From assembly GCA_963724195.1 (NCBI GenBank), contig CAVRTQ010000031.1, positions 1-64,000 of the forward strand: a DNA stretch of 64,000 bases. Direction: 5' to 3'. Below, piece by piece: positions 28,797-40,562 of the stretch (within the stretch, counting starts at the first letter, position 1; every line of letters begins with the position of its first letter). Source of the stretch: Solirubrobacter sp963724195 (GTDB taxonomy: Bacteria; Actinomycetota; Thermoleophilia; Solirubrobacterales; Solirubrobacteraceae). Below the pieces are notes generated by a model that did no database searches, was not told the DNA's origin, and was given only the letters and a program-made list of their open reading frames with translations. The translations under genes were made by a program, and so were the position numbers.

Positions 28797-29659
28797 GCGA
28801 CGCGGTCCAGCCACGCGCCGAACGGCTCGCCGGAGAGCCGCTCGTAGGCCGTCACGTACCGCTCGCGGGTCTGCGCGACGATGTCCTCCGGGATCTCCGG
28901 TGCGGGCGGGTTCTTGTCCCAGCCGCTGTTGGTCGCCCAGTCGCGCACGAACTGCTTGTCGAAGGACGGCTGGCCCTGACCCACCGCGTAGGTGTCGGCC
29001 GGCCAGAAGCGCGAGGAGTCCGGCGTGCAGACCTCGTCGCCGAGCGTCAGGACCCCGTTTTCGTCCAGGCCGAACTCGAACTTCGTGTCGGCGAGGATGA
29101 CGCCGCGCTCACGAGCGTGCTCGGCCACGGCCTTGTAGACCGCGATCGACACGTCGCGGACCTGCGCCGCGAGCTCCTCGCTGCCCAGCAGCTTGACCGT
29201 CTCGGCGAAGTCGATCGCCTCGTCGTGACCCTCTTCGGCCTTCGTCGACGGCGTGTAGAGCGGCTCCGGGAGCTGCTCGGACTCCTGCAGGCCTTCCGGC
29301 AGCGTCAGGCCCGACACGGTCCCGGTGGCCTTGTAGTCCTTCCAGCCCGACCCGGTGATGTAGCCGCGCACGATGCACTCCACCGGCAGCATCTTCAGCT
29401 TGCGCACCCGCAGGCCGCGCCCCCGGAACTCCTCCGGTACGCCGTCGGTGGCGCTCACGAAGTGGTTGGGAACGATGTCCTTCGTGAGCCCGAACCACAG
29501 CACCGAAAGGCCCGTGAGGACCTTGCCCTTCTCAGGGATCGGCGTGGGATGGACGGCGTCATAGGTGGAGATCCGGTCGGAAGCGACCATGAGCAGGTCG
29601 CCGCCCAAGTCGTACATGTCCCGGACCTTGCCCGAATGCAGCAGCGGCAGCGTGGTCAC
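28793..29659 (-). CDS. purC: SAICAR synthetase
   Basis: ATP-dependent joining of CAIR and aspartate to SAICAR. 288 residues, the long type. Motifs: LHSGKVRDMYDLGGDLLMVA, SDRISTYDAVHPTPIPEKG, PVECIVRGYITGSGWKDYKA, ILADTKFEFGLDENGVLTLG (catalytic DTKFEFG) and DEVCTPDSSRFW. GTG 29659 is used because it precedes TTLPLLHSGK; TTG 29665 is also possible. It starts 16 bases after the M24 peptidase stop and overlaps purS by four bases. Frame intact. Confidence 0.95.
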   Translation of the reverse strand: MTTLPLLHSGKVRDMYDLGGDLLMVASDRISTYDAVHPTPIPEKGKVLTGLSVLWFGLTKDIVPNHFVSATDGVPEEFRGRGLRVRKLKMLPVECIVRGYITGSGWKDYKATGTVSGLTLPEGLQESEQLPEPLYTPSTKAEEGHDEAIDFAETVKLLGSEELAAQVRDVSIAVYKAVAEHARERGVILADTKFEFGLDENGVLTLGDEVCTPDSSRFWPADTYAVGQGQPSFDKQFVRDWATNSGWDKNPPAPEIPEDIVAQTRERYVTAYERLSGEPFGAWLDRVA

Positions 29660-29675
29660 GGGCAATCAGCCTACT

Positions 29676-30761
29676 TCACAGGTCGTACGGGAACTGGGTG
29701 ATGATCTCGTAGCCGTCCTCGGTGACGAGCACGAGATCCTCCAGCCGGCAGCCGCCGAAGCCGCGCCGGTAACAGCCCGGCTCGACCGTGACGACCTCGC
29801 CCGCGAGCAGGTCGTCGCCGAGCCGGCCCATGAACGGCCGCTCGTGGACCTCCAGCCCGACGCCGTGACCGAGGCCGTGGAAGTACCCGTCTTCGAGCAC
29901 CGTGCCCGGCTCCTTGGTGAGCTGGGTCGGATGCCCCGCCTCGATGTACGGCTCGGCCGAGCGCTCGAACAGCGCGCGCCCGTTGGCGCCCGCCTTCAGG
30001 TCGGCGTACACGCGGCGCAGCGACTCCTGCGTGAGCCGGTGGTACTCGGCCAGCTCCTCCGGCGGCTCGACGTTGCCCGCCACGAACGTGCGCGTCATGT
30101 CGGCGTAGCAGCGCGAAGCCTTGTCGCGCGGCCAGATGTCGACCACCACGGGCTCGCCGCGGCCGATCGGGCCGGAGCCGGAGTCGTGCCCGATCGCCGA
30201 CTGCGCGCCGTGGGACACGATCGCGTCGTCGGAGAGCTCGCAGCCGTGTTCCTCGCACACCGCCGCCATCGCGGAGCGCACGTCCTCGGAGGTGAGCCCG
30301 TCCCGCAGCTCGTGGATGCAGCGAGCGGGCGACGCCCATCGCCGCGTCCGCGGCCTTCTGCGCGCGGCGGATGCCGTCGAGCTGGTGCGTGGACTTCACG
30401 CGCCGGCGCTGGACGAACTCGTCGTCGTCGACCTTGATCTCGATGCCCGCGGCGCGCATGTAATCGGCCAGGAAGATCGGAAAGTCGGGCGGGACGACGG
30501 CGCTCTCGACGTCCAGCTTGCGCGCGGCGCGCAGGCACACCTCGGCCTCGATCGCGAGCCGGTCCCAGCCGTCGGCGATCAGGTCGTCCTGGCCGAGCGC
30601 CTGCGGGTCGATCGTCTCGATCCCGTGCGGCGTGACGCTGTGCGCGTCGAGCACGGAGACGGTCGCCGCGCGGCGACCGTTGGCCTCCAGGTAGAGGAAC
30701 GGGTCGCCGATGCCCGCGGGGATCTCGTGGAACAGCGTGGCCGAGAGCTCGGGGGCGCCAT
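29676..30761 (-). CDS. M24-family aminopeptidase (Xaa-Pro aminopeptidase type), two compensating indels
   Basis: Dinuclear-metal creatinase-fold peptidase of about 361 residues, probably cleaving Xaa-Pro peptides. An N-terminal creatinase-N domain (FLYLEANGRRAATVSVLDAH) leads to the pita-bread domain with GHDSGSGPIGRGEPVVVDIW (metal Asp), HGLGHGVGLEVHERP (metal and catalytic His) and EVVTVEPGCYR (metal Glu). One base is missing near 30752 in a C-run just after the ATG at 30761, and one is extra near 30320 before IHELRDGLTSEDVRSAM, so total length stays a multiple of three. It sits inside the purine operon: the start is three bases after the purB stop. No metabolic link to purines is evident. 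Confidence 0.87.
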
Positions 30762-30764
30762 AGA

Positions 30765-32045
30765 TCAGGACGGCGGGGATGGGATCACCTCCAGACGCTG
30801 CAGGACGGTGGGCACGTGGCGGATGTAGTAGCCGTAGTCGAACACGGCGTCGTAGTCCAGCTCGACGCCTTCATTTTCCATCAGCGTGCGCAGGGGCGTC
30901 CGCGTGTCCCAGGCCTGCTGGCCGAGGCGCTGCACGATCCGGTACGCCTCGTCGCGCTGGAGGCCGGACTGGACGAGCGCGAGCAGCACGCGCTGCGAGA
31001 ACAGCGCGCCGGACGTGATCTCGAGGTTCGCGAGCATCCGGTCGGCGTGGACGACCATGCCGCGCACCAGCCGCAGCGACAGCGCCTGCATCTGGTCGAG
31101 CAGGATCGTCGAGTCGGGCAGGATGATCCGCTCGGCGCTGGAGTGCGAGATGTCGCGCTCATGCCACAGCGCGACGTTCTCCAGCGCCGCCTGGGCGTTG
31201 CCGCGCAGCACGCGCGAGAGGCCCGTGATGCGCTCGGACACGACCGGGTTGCGCTTGTGCGGCATCGCCGACGAGCCCTTCTGGCCCTTGCCGAACGGCT
31301 CCTCGACCTCGCGCACCTCGGTCCGCTGCAGGTGGCGGATCTCGGTGGCGAAGCGCTCCAGGCCGGACCCGGCCAGAGCAATGGCGGAGAGCAGCTCCGC
31401 GTGCCGGTCGCGCGGGACGACCTGCGTGGAGATCGGCTCGGTCTTCAGGCCGAGCTTGAGCGCCACGCGCTCCTCGTACTCCGGCCCGAGCGTCGCGAAC
31501 GTGCCGACGGCGCCGGAGATCGCGGCCGTGATCTGGTCGAACGCGCGCTCGAGGCGCTCCGCGTTGCGGTGCGCCTCCATCGCGTAGCCCGCGAGCTTGA
31601 GCCCGAACGAGGTGGGCTCGGCGTGCACGCCGTGCGTGCGGCCCACCGAGAGCGTGTCCGCGTGCTCGCGGGCCTTCTCGGCCAGTTCGTGCGCGAGCGT
31701 GCGCTGCGCCGGGACGAGCAGCTCGCCCGCCCGCTTGAGCTGCAGCGCCAGCCCGGTGTCCACGACGTCGGAGGACGTGAGCCCGTAGTGGATCCAGCGT
31801 CCGGCCGGCCCGGCGCTCGCCGCGAGCACGTCGACGAACGCCGCCGTGTCGTGGTCGAGGATCTTCTCGCGCTCGTTGATGGCGTCGACCGTGAAGGTCG
31901 ACGCCCGAATCGCGTCGAGCTCCTCCTCGGTCGGGCCGTCCTCCAGCGCTTCCGCGGCCGCGATCTCGACGTCGCGCATCGCGCCGAACCGCGCCTCGTC
32001 GGTCCAGACCGCCCCGATCTCGGGGCGGGTGTAGCGGGCGATCAC
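30765..32045 (-). CDS. purB: Adenylosuccinate lyase
   Basis: Fumarate-releasing lyase acting twice, on SAICAR and on adenylosuccinate. 426 residues, intact. Motifs: MIARYTRPEIGAVWTDEARF, HYGLTSSDVVDTGLALQL, VGRTHGVHAEPTSFGLKLAG (catalytic His) and the lyase signature GSSAMPHKRNPVVSERI with the catalytic Ser loop. GTG 32045 overlaps the purE stop (GTGA). Confidence 0.97.
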   Translation of the reverse strand: MIARYTRPEIGAVWTDEARFGAMRDVEIAAAEALEDGPTEEELDAIRASTFTVDAINEREKILDHDTAAFVDVLAASAGPAGRWIHYGLTSSDVVDTGLALQLKRAGELLVPAQRTLAHELAEKAREHADTLSVGRTHGVHAEPTSFGLKLAGYAMEAHRNAERLERAFDQITAAISGAVGTFATLGPEYEERVALKLGLKTEPISTQVVPRDRHAELLSAIALAGSGLERFATEIRHLQRTEVREVEEPFGKGQKGSSAMPHKRNPVVSERITGLSRVLRGNAQAALENVALWHERDISHSSAERIILPDSTILLDQMQALSLRLVRGMVVHADRMLANLEITSGALFSQRVLLALVQSGLQRDEAYRIVQRLGQQAWDTRTPLRTLMENEGVELDYDAVFDYGYYIRHVPTVLQRLEVIPSPPS

Positions 32046-32503
32046 AAGCTCAGGATGCGGGCGGCGAGCGCCGCGGCGTTCTTGGGGTTGTCCACGCCGA
32101 CCGTCGCCACCGGGACGCCGGGGGGCATCTGGGCGATCGACAGCAGCGCGTCGAGCCCACCCGCGACGGTCATCGACGACGTCAGCGGCACGCCGATCAC
32201 CGGGAGGTCGGTGTGCGCGGCCACCACGCCGGGCAGCGCGGCCGCGAGGCCGGCGCCGGCGATGATCACCTTCAGCCCGCGCATGCGCGCGTTCTTGGCG
32301 TACTCGGCGACGAGGTCCGGGTCGCGATGCGCGCTCATCACGCGGATCTCGTTGAGGATGCCGCGGTCGGTGAGCTCCTTCGCGGCCTTCTCCATGACGG
32401 GCATGTCGGACTTGGAGCCCATGACGATGCCCACGAGGGGCGCGTCCACCTCCAGGCCCTCGAGCTCGGCGGCGACATCGGTCTGTGTGGTCGGTTCGGT
32501 CAT
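32042..32503 (-). CDS. purE: N5-carboxyaminoimidazole ribonucleotide mutase
   Basis: Converts N5-CAIR to CAIR. 153 residues with the class I motifs GIVMGSKSDMPVMEKAA (phosphate loop), VMSAHRDPDLVAEYAKNA (catalytic His) and IAGAGLAAALPGVVAAHT. An N-terminal extension of about 20 polar residues precedes the core. No purK is visible next to it, so the N5-CAIR synthetase must be elsewhere. ATG 32503 overlaps the purD stop and its stop overlaps purB. Confidence 0.96.
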   Translation of the reverse strand: MTEPTTQTDVAAELEGLEVDAPLVGIVMGSKSDMPVMEKAAKELTDRGILNEIRVMSAHRDPDLVAEYAKNARMRGLKVIIAGAGLAAALPGVVAAHTDLPVIGVPLTSSMTVAGGLDALLSIAQMPPGVPVATVGVDNPKNAAALAARILSL

Positions 32504-33689
32504 GCGGCTATGTCTCGTCTGTAGGTCTTGCCAGGGAAGTCGATCTTGTCCGCCGCAGCATATGCGGCCGTCCTGGCGGCTTCGCGGTCCTTGCCCAGCG
32601 CCGTGACGTTCAGCACGCGGCCGCCCGCGGTGACGATGTTGCCGTTTTCCAGGGCCGTTCCGGCGTGGGTGACCCCGTCGCCGGCCTCCTCGAGCCCGCT
32701 GATGACGTCGCCGGAGGACGACGTCGCCGGGTACCCGCGCGAGGCGAGCACGACGGTCACGCACGCGCGCTCGTCCCACTCGAGCTCGACGCCCGCCAGG
32801 CCGCCGGGCGTGGTCGCCCGCGTGAACAGGTCCAGCAGGTCGCTCTTCAGGCGCGGGAGCACCACCTGGGTCTCGGGATCACCGAAGCGCACGTTGAACT
32901 CGAGCGTGCTCGGACCGTCGTCGGTGAGCATCAGGCCCGCGTAGAGCACGCCGTGGAACGGGGTTCCGCGCCGTTTGAGCTCGTCGACGACGGGCTGCAG
33001 GATGCGCACGCGCACGTCCTCGATGAGCTCCGGCGTGGCGCCGTCCACCGGCGAATAGGCGCCCATGCCGCCGGTGTTCGGGCCGCTGTCGCCCTCGCCG
33101 ATGCGCTTGAAGTCGCGCGCGGGAGCGAGCGGAAGCGCGTTCTCACCGTCGCACAGCGCGAGCACGGACAGCTCCACGCCGCTGCAGGAACTCCTCGACG
33201 ACCACCGGGACCTCGCCGAAGCGCTTCTCCTCGAGCATCTCCGTGAGCGCCTCGCGCGCCTCGGGCTCGTCGCCCGCGATCACGACGCCCTTGCCCGCCG
33301 CCAGGCCGTCGGCCTTGATCACGGCCGGGTAGCGCGCGATGGCGTTCAGGCCGGCCTCGACGCTGTGGACGACCGTGTACTCGGCGGTCGGCACGCCCGC
33401 GGCGATCATGACCTCCTTGGCGTAGGCCTTGGAGCCCTCGAGCTTGGCCGCCTCGGCGCTCGGCCCGAACACGGGCACGGGACACTCGTCCGCGAACCCG
33501 GCGACGAGCGGCGACTTCAGGGCCGACGACGACGAGGTCCATGTCCTCCACGCGCGCGGGTGGCGCGTCCTGCGCGATGCCCGCGTTGCCGGGGTCGCAG
33601 AACACCTGCGGCTGCTGCGGCGAGCGCAGGAGCGCGCGGACGATCGCGTGCTCGCGGCCCCCGCCGCCGATCACCAGGACCTTGGTCAA
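32500..33689 (-). CDS. purD: Phosphoribosylamine-glycine ligase, two indels
   Basis: ATP-grasp ligase forming GAR from phosphoribosylamine and glycine. The N-terminal TKVLVIGGGGREHAIVRAL, the ATP-grasp core VIKADGLAAGKGVVIAGDEP and GEGDSGPNTGGMGAYSPVDG, and LEFNVRFGDPETQVVLPRL (metal site) are clear. Two extra bases, near 33525 (GAA[G]TCGCC) and 33185 (CAG[C]GGCG), split the gene into three frames; removing them gives 396 codons, a normal length. The TTG start at 33689 overlaps the stop of the GYD gene (TTGA), and the stop overlaps purE (ATGA). Confidence 0.94.
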
Positions 33690-33967
33690 AGCGCCGCGAT
33701 GAAATCGTCGATCGGGATCGCGATCAGCGTCTCGTAGCGGCCGGAGCCGCGCGAGCCGAGCTCGAGCGAGATCCGCGCCATGGTCTTGTCGTCCGGCGCC
33801 TCGATCACGTTCACAAAATCGAACGAGCCGAGCGTCGCCCACTGCGACTTGACCTCCGCCCCGAGCTGCTCGACCTCGCGATTGACCTCGCGGATGCGGC
33901 TCGGATTGTTCTTTACGGTCTGGATCCCTTCCGGTGTCAGCGTCGAGAGCATGATGTAAGTCGGCAC
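33686..33967 (-). CDS. GYD-domain protein heading the purine operon
   Basis: 93-residue protein of the GYD family (small ferredoxin-like alpha/beta fold, function unknown): PTYIMLSTLTPEGIQTVKNN, LGSFDFVNVIEAPDDKTMAR and SRGSGRYETLIAIPIDDF. GTG 33967 has a strong GAGGAGGA four bases upstream, making it the best translated start of the operon. Its stop overlaps the TTG start of purD, which lacks its own ribosome site and should depend on coupling. Frequent association with purine genes in actinobacteria is my recollection, not tested. Confidence 0.85.
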   Translation of the reverse strand: MPTYIMLSTLTPEGIQTVKNNPSRIREVNREVEQLGAEVKSQWATLGSFDFVNVIEAPDDKTMARISLELGSRGSGRYETLIAIPIDDFIAAL

Positions 33968-34029
33968 AGCGTCCTCCTCGATGGGTTCTGTGAACCTTCT
34001 ACCGAACCTCCGCAGCGGATGCGGTGTTC

Positions 34030-34690
34030 ATGTCAACGATGTTCCTGCGATCCATCGTTTCGTCCGTCGCCATCGCCGCGCTGTTCGCGGCGCCGGCACA
34101 AGCCGCCCCCGAGCTGGTCACGCCGCTGGACCCGTGCTACGTCGTGGCCCAGGAGAACCAGCGCCAGCCGGTGCTGGTCGCGGCCAAGGGGTTCACGCCA
34201 CTCAATCTCGTCGAGATCTACATCGACAACGTTCTCCAGGCCCGTACCACGGCGCTCGTGGACGGGACGATCAACGGGAATGTGCTCGCCCCGTTCCAGG
34301 AGGAGGGCACGGGCCCGTTCACGTTGCGCCTGTCAGAGGTTGAGGTGCCGACGAACACGCTCGCAGCGACGACGCTGGTCACGCGACTTGCGGTCGAGCA
34401 GTCGCCCCCGCGGGCGTCGACGGCGCAGCGGGTGCGCTTCAAGGGCCGCGGCTTCACGGAGCCCGGCCTGCCCGTCTACGCGCACTACGTGTTCGCGGGC
34501 AAGGTCCGCAGGTCGGTCCGGCTCGGCCTGCCCAAGGGCCCATGCGGAACGTTCAACTTCAAGCGCAAGCAATTCCCGTTCAAGAAGAGCCCGCGCCGGG
34601 GCACGTGGACGATCCAGTTCGATCAGCACCCGCAGTACAACCCGAAGGCTCCAGTGCGGGTGCCGATGACGATCAGGGTCCAGAGGCTGG

Positions 34691-34704
<14 letters not shown>
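34030..34704 (+). CDS. Secreted protein of unknown function
   Basis: About 224 residues with a signal peptide (FLRSIVSSVAIAALFAAPAQ, cut at AQA-AP). The mature part has two similar beta domains: VLVAAKGFTPLNLVEIYIDN and RVRFKGRGFTEPGLPVYAHY, each with a G-F-T-x-x-x-L/V-Y motif. These look like tandem Ig-like or surface-layer folds. A basic stretch (NFKRKQFPFKKSPRRG) follows. Start ATG 34030 is preferred over GTG 34024 or ATG 34039. Divergent from the purine operon across about 60 bases; its 3' end overlaps clpB tail to tail by 14 bases. Confidence 0.75.
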
Positions 34705-37252
<2,548 letters not shown>

Positions 37253-37267
37253 TCAGACGGTTCCTAA

Positions 37268-37290
37268 ATCTCAGTCGGGTTGACTGAGAT
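37268..37290. promoter_or_regulatory. Candidate HspR operator (HAIR variant) of clpB
   Basis: ATCTCAGTC-N5-GACTGAGAT, a perfect 9-base inverted repeat directly downstream of the clpB -10 box and 16 bases before the start codon. The first arm and spacing are identical at dnaK (51583-51605). The classical actinobacterial HAIR is CTTGAGT-N7-ACTCAAG, so this is a diverged form; the hspR gene is in the window. Confidence 0.7.
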
Positions 37291-37317
37291 ATTAGCCGCC
37301 TGAGGGCTACGGATCAA
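37289..37317 (-). promoter_or_regulatory. clpB promoter
   Basis: On the minus strand TTGATC (37312-37317), 17 bases, TAATAT (37289-37294): a near-consensus vegetative-sigma promoter. The -35 box lies in the last codons of the ferredoxin gene and the -10 touches the HspR operator. Confidence 0.65.
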
Positions 37318-37517
37318 CCTCGGTCTGCGTCTCGGCATCGATGAGGATGATCGCGCCGGCGGGGCAGGCTCGCGCCGCCTCTCGCAGCTGGTTTTCGGTG
37401 CCCTGGGCCTGCTGCTCGCGCGACATCCCCTTCGAGGATGAACACTCCGGGCGCCACGTGGACGCAATCGCCGTGGCCGAGGCAGAGGGATTCGTCGATC
37501 TGGGCGATGAGGGTCAT
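37307..37517 (-). CDS. Ferredoxin (3Fe-4S/4Fe-4S type), one-base frameshift
   Basis: About 69-residue ferredoxin. DESLCLGHGDCVHVAPGVFIL gives the paired Cys of a C-x5-C site and the C-terminal ARACPAGAIILIDAET gives the Cys-Pro ligand, the layout of small actinobacterial ferredoxins that serve P450s or FAD reductases. One extra G near 37430 breaks the frame before MSREQQAQGTENQL. The ATG at 37517 overlaps the stop of the FAD reductase (ATGA), so the two are made together and are the natural redox pair. Last gene of the redox operon; its 3' end contains the clpB -35 box. Confidence 0.85.
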
Positions 37518-38434
37518 GCGGCCTCCTTCAGGTCGCGCCGTGCCTGGCGCACGGCTTCGGGTTGGTTCATGAGCACGACCGCCTTCAGGCGGCCGTGCCG
37601 GCGGTAGGTCAGGTCGTCGCTCGGCTCGACGTCGGTGATCTCGCCGACGCGCTGGATGCGGACGCCGTACTGGTCGGACCACACGAGCGGCGGCTGTTCG
37701 GGCTTCGGCTCGAGGCCGAGCATGCGGCGGGCGGCGTTCTGGCCTCCGACCACGGCGGCTTCCCAGTGGGCGCTGCCGGTGACGTCGCCGGCGTGGAAGA
37801 CGTTGGGAGCAGGTTCGGGACTCCAGGCGGGCTTCACGCCGACCGCGACGAGGATCGTGTCGGCGTTCAGCGGACCTGATCGCTGCCCCAATCGCAGCTC
37901 GACGCCGTTCTCCTCGTGGAGCCTGCGGAGGTGGTGGCCGCCGCCCGGGCCCATGAGGGCGTCGAACGGGTTGGGGTCGAGGTCGACGAGCGTGGTCCGG
38001 ATCCCGCGGGCGGTCGCTGCGGACGCGACCTCCTGGCCGATCAGGCCGGCGCCGATGATCGCGAGGTGCCGGGTGGTGGTGAGCGCGTCGTCGAGCGCGA
38101 TCGCGTCTTCGCGGGTGCGGAGCGTGAGCGCGTGCGGGAAGGCGGCGAGCGTTCTGGGGGTGGCGCCGGTGGCGATCAGCGCCTTGTCGAACTGCAGGTG
38201 GTCGAGGCTGGTGACGCGCTGGTGGCGGAAGTCGACGTCGTGGTCGCGGTACCAGGCGTCCGGCCGGAATCGGACCTCCGGCCGCTCGCCGCGCAGGAAC
38301 TGTTTGGACAGCGGCGGACGGTCGTAGGGCAGCTCGTCGCCGTACATGGCGATCGGGCCGTCGTGACCGAGTTGGCGGAGCGTCTCGGCGCACCGTTGCG
38401 CCGCGAGGCCCGCGCCGACGAGGACGATTCTCAT
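37514..38434 (-). CDS. FAD/NAD(P)-dependent ferredoxin reductase
   Basis: 306-residue pyridine nucleotide-disulphide-fold reductase. RIVLVGAGLAAQRCAETLR is the FAD Rossmann motif, YDRPPLSKQFLRGE is diagnostic for the rubredoxin/ferredoxin reductase group, LAIIGAGLIGQEVASAATAR binds NAD(P)H, and VFHAGDV is the second FAD contact. It is about 90 residues shorter than typical rubredoxin reductases, with a compressed C-terminal dimer domain. Predicted to pass electrons from NAD(P)H to the adjacent ferredoxin. Start overlaps the membrane gene's stop and stop overlaps the ferredoxin start. Frame intact. Confidence 0.88.
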   Translation of the reverse strand: MRIVLVGAGLAAQRCAETLRQLGHDGPIAMYGDELPYDRPPLSKQFLRGERPEVRFRPDAWYRDHDVDFRHQRVTSLDHLQFDKALIATGATPRTLAAFPHALTLRTREDAIALDDALTTTRHLAIIGAGLIGQEVASAATARGIRTTLVDLDPNPFDALMGPGGGHHLRRLHEENGVELRLGQRSGPLNADTILVAVGVKPAWSPEPAPNVFHAGDVTGSAHWEAAVVGGQNAARRMLGLEPKPEQPPLVWSDQYGVRIQRVGEITDVEPSDDLTYRRHGRLKAVVLMNQPEAVRQARRDLKEAA

Positions 38435-38988
38435 GCGGTGACTCCCTTGGGTTTGCGGACGGGCTTCCGTTTCGCCAGACGGGCGATGAGGAGGGCGACG
38501 GCCGGGACCGCGGTGGCGAGCATGAACGCGCGCAACCAGGTGGATTGGGCGTCCGTGCCCGCGCCGAGCGTGTGGATCAGGCCGAGGACGTAGACGAGTG
38601 GGGTCGCGCGGTGCAGCTTGCGCCAGCGCTTGCCGCCGATCCGGCGACGGGCGTAGAAGCTCAGGCCGAGCGCGGCGGCGAGGTAGCCGCCGATGATGCC
38701 GAGGCCGACGAACACCGGCTTGAAGTCGATGACGAACGGGATCGCGATGCCTTGCAGACCCGGCTTCAGGAAGCCGTCGCCGAGGAGCGCGAGGCCGTGG
38801 ACGGCGATCGCGATCAGGGAGGCGAGCGCGGTCTGCTCGTGGATCGCGACGAGCGCGCGCCGGCGTGGCGGCGGGCCGCCGAGGCCGGCGGCGAGCGTCA
38901 GGCCGATCAGCACGGACACGGCGACGGTGACGAGCGCGACGACGCCCGCGGAGCGGCTGACGAGCCAGAACTCGTGTCCCTGCGTCAT
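38431..38988 (-). CDS. Ferric-reductase-like transmembrane haem protein
   Basis: 185-residue integral membrane protein with five predicted helices, of the ferric-reductase-like transmembrane type that binds b haems. His residues sit in two helices at suitable spacing: IHEQTALASLIAIAVHGLAL and LHRATPLVYVLGLIHTLGAG. No flavin/NADPH domain is attached, as in MsrQ or YedZ-like modules. A basic loop (ARRRIGGKRWRKLHR) and basic tail (AKRKPVRKPKG) mark cytoplasmic sides. It lies between apbE and the FAD reductase with ATGA overlaps on both sides. Predicted transmembrane electron carrier. Confidence 0.86.
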   Translation of the reverse strand: MTQGHEFWLVSRSAGVVALVTVAVSVLIGLTLAAGLGGPPPRRRALVAIHEQTALASLIAIAVHGLALLGDGFLKPGLQGIAIPFVIDFKPVFVGLGIIGGYLAAALGLSFYARRRIGGKRWRKLHRATPLVYVLGLIHTLGAGTDAQSTWLRAFMLATAVPAVALLIARLAKRKPVRKPKGVTA

Positions 38989-39842
38989 ACGTCGATCACC
39001 GTTCCGTCGTCGGTTATGAACAGCCCGCCGTGGCGGCGGAGCCATCTGGCGGCCTCGTCGGGCCCGCTGAGCAGCGCGGCCTTCGCGAGCGTGTCGGCCT
39101 CCGTCGCGGTCGGCGCGAGCGCGGTGGCGCCGATCACGCCGGTCCACGCGGGGCGTTGCGTGGCGGGGTCGAGCAGGTGGTGGCGCGGCGAACCGTCCGG
39201 CGCGCGCCACAGCCGGCGGTCGATCCCGGACGTCGCCACGGCCTGGTTCGTGAGCTGGAGCGTCTTGATCGTCTGCTGCGTGAGCGGGTGGCGGACCTCG
39301 ACCGCGTAGGTGCCGGAGACGCGCATGTCGCCGCCGGCGTCGATCGCCCACGCGCCGCCGTTGAGGCGCAGCGCGAGCATGTCGACGGCCAGGCCCTTGC
39401 CGAGGCCGCCCGTGTCGAAGCGCACGCCCGGCGGACGGCGGATCGAGTGGTCGGTGACGGTGACGCGCGCGTAGGCGCTGGTGCCGGTCGCGGGCCGGCG
39501 CGGTGGCGCCTGCCGGAGTGCCTCCGCGAGCGGGAGCTCCGGGTCGCGGCGCGTGCGGTCGTAGCCGTTGGCCTCGAGCGCGGGCGTGAGCGTCGGATCG
39601 ATGAGCCCGTTGGTGAGCTCCGCCGCCATCAGCCCCGCCGAGATCGCGGAGCGCAGCAGCGCGGACGCCTCGACCTCGGTCCGGGGGTCGGCGTTGAGCC
39701 GCGACAGCTCGCTGTCGGGCCGGAACCGCGACAGCTCGCGATCGAAGTCCTCGAGGAACTCCTGGCACGCGAGCGCGGTCGGCTCGTCGCTCACGATGAG
39801 CCGCACCGTCGTGCCCATGCAGTCGAAGCTGATGTCGGTCAT
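38985..39842 (-). CDS. apbE: FAD:protein FMN transferase
   Basis: ApbE/Ftp enzyme that attaches FMN to a Thr of an exported or membrane protein. 285 residues: CMGTTVRLIVSDEPTA (start of the fold), RFDTGGLGKGLAVDMLAL (nucleotide loop), GGAWAIDAGGDMRVSG, RHHLLDPATQRPAWTG and ATALAPTATEADTLAKAAL (metal site). No lipoprotein signal is seen, so it may act on the cytoplasmic side or be exported another way. ATG 39842 overlaps the stop of the Pro/Ala-rich membrane protein, and its stop overlaps the haem protein. No FMN_bind-domain target is encoded alongside. Confidence 0.93.
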   Translation of the reverse strand: MTDISFDCMGTTVRLIVSDEPTALACQEFLEDFDRELSRFRPDSELSRLNADPRTEVEASALLRSAISAGLMAAELTNGLIDPTLTPALEANGYDRTRRDPELPLAEALRQAPPRRPATGTSAYARVTVTDHSIRRPPGVRFDTGGLGKGLAVDMLALRLNGGAWAIDAGGDMRVSGTYAVEVRHPLTQQTIKTLQLTNQAVATSGIDRRLWRAPDGSPRHHLLDPATQRPAWTGVIGATALAPTATEADTLAKAALLSGPDEAARWLRRHGGLFITDDGTVIDV

Positions 39843-40562
39843 GACGAGCGCGTGGTCAGCGGCGCCTGCGGCTGCGGCGCCGGGGCGGCGGGGGCGGGAG
39901 CCGGCGCGGCGGGCGCGGGCGCGGGTGCAGACGCGGGCGCGGACGCGGCGCGGGCGCGGTGCGCTTGTGGCCGGCGCCGCCGGAGCGGCGGGCGTGGACG
40001 GCGCGCGGCGCGGGCGGTGCTCGACGATCCGCGTGATGACCACCCGCCGCTTGATCACCTGCCGCGGCGCCGGCGAGGCGGCCGCGAGGACCACCGGCTC
40101 GCCCTTCCCGATCGCCGGGTCCGCCCCGGCCCGCATCTGGAACCCGAGCCACGCCGTGGTCGCGAAGAACAACCCGAGCGAGCCCGCGATCACCGGAAAC
40201 GGCCCGGGCTTCTTGATCGGCGCCCGCGCCGGCCGCGGCGTGGCGGCGCGCGGCGAGCCCGCATCCGCGGCGGGACCGGAGGCGGCGAGCGGCGACGCGG
40301 CTGGGCCGGGCGTCACCGGCTCGGCTGGCGACGGACCGGCGCCCGCGGCCGGGCCGGGCGATGGCGCGCCGGGCGCAGTCGGGCCCGGCGTGTCCGCGCC
40401 GGACGATGCCGCGGCCGGCGCGGCCGGACGCGGCGTGTCCGCGCTGGACGCGGCGGCTGGCGACACGGGCGTGTCCTCGCCGGGCGGCGCCATCGCGCTC
40501 GCGGGGAGCGGGGGCAGCTTCGCCGTCGGGGCTTCGCTGCGGCTCCAGCGGGGGTCAGTCAT
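39839..40562 (-). CDS. Pro/Ala-rich single-pass membrane protein, one-base frameshift
   Basis: About 240 residues. A long disordered N-terminal region of Ala/Pro/Ser/Gly (about 110 residues) is followed by one transmembrane helix (FPVIAGSLGLFFATTAWLGF). After it comes a short basic beta-like segment, QVIKRRVVITRIVEHR, and a Pro/Ala tail. One extra base in the tail (about 39950-39990) is needed to reach the natural ending QAPLTTRSS, whose TGA overlaps apbE's ATG. The helix-proximal segment resembles that of the next upstream protein (KTIRRTIHVVRR). Function unknown; an outside-facing adaptor of the redox operon is inferred. Confidence 0.65.
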
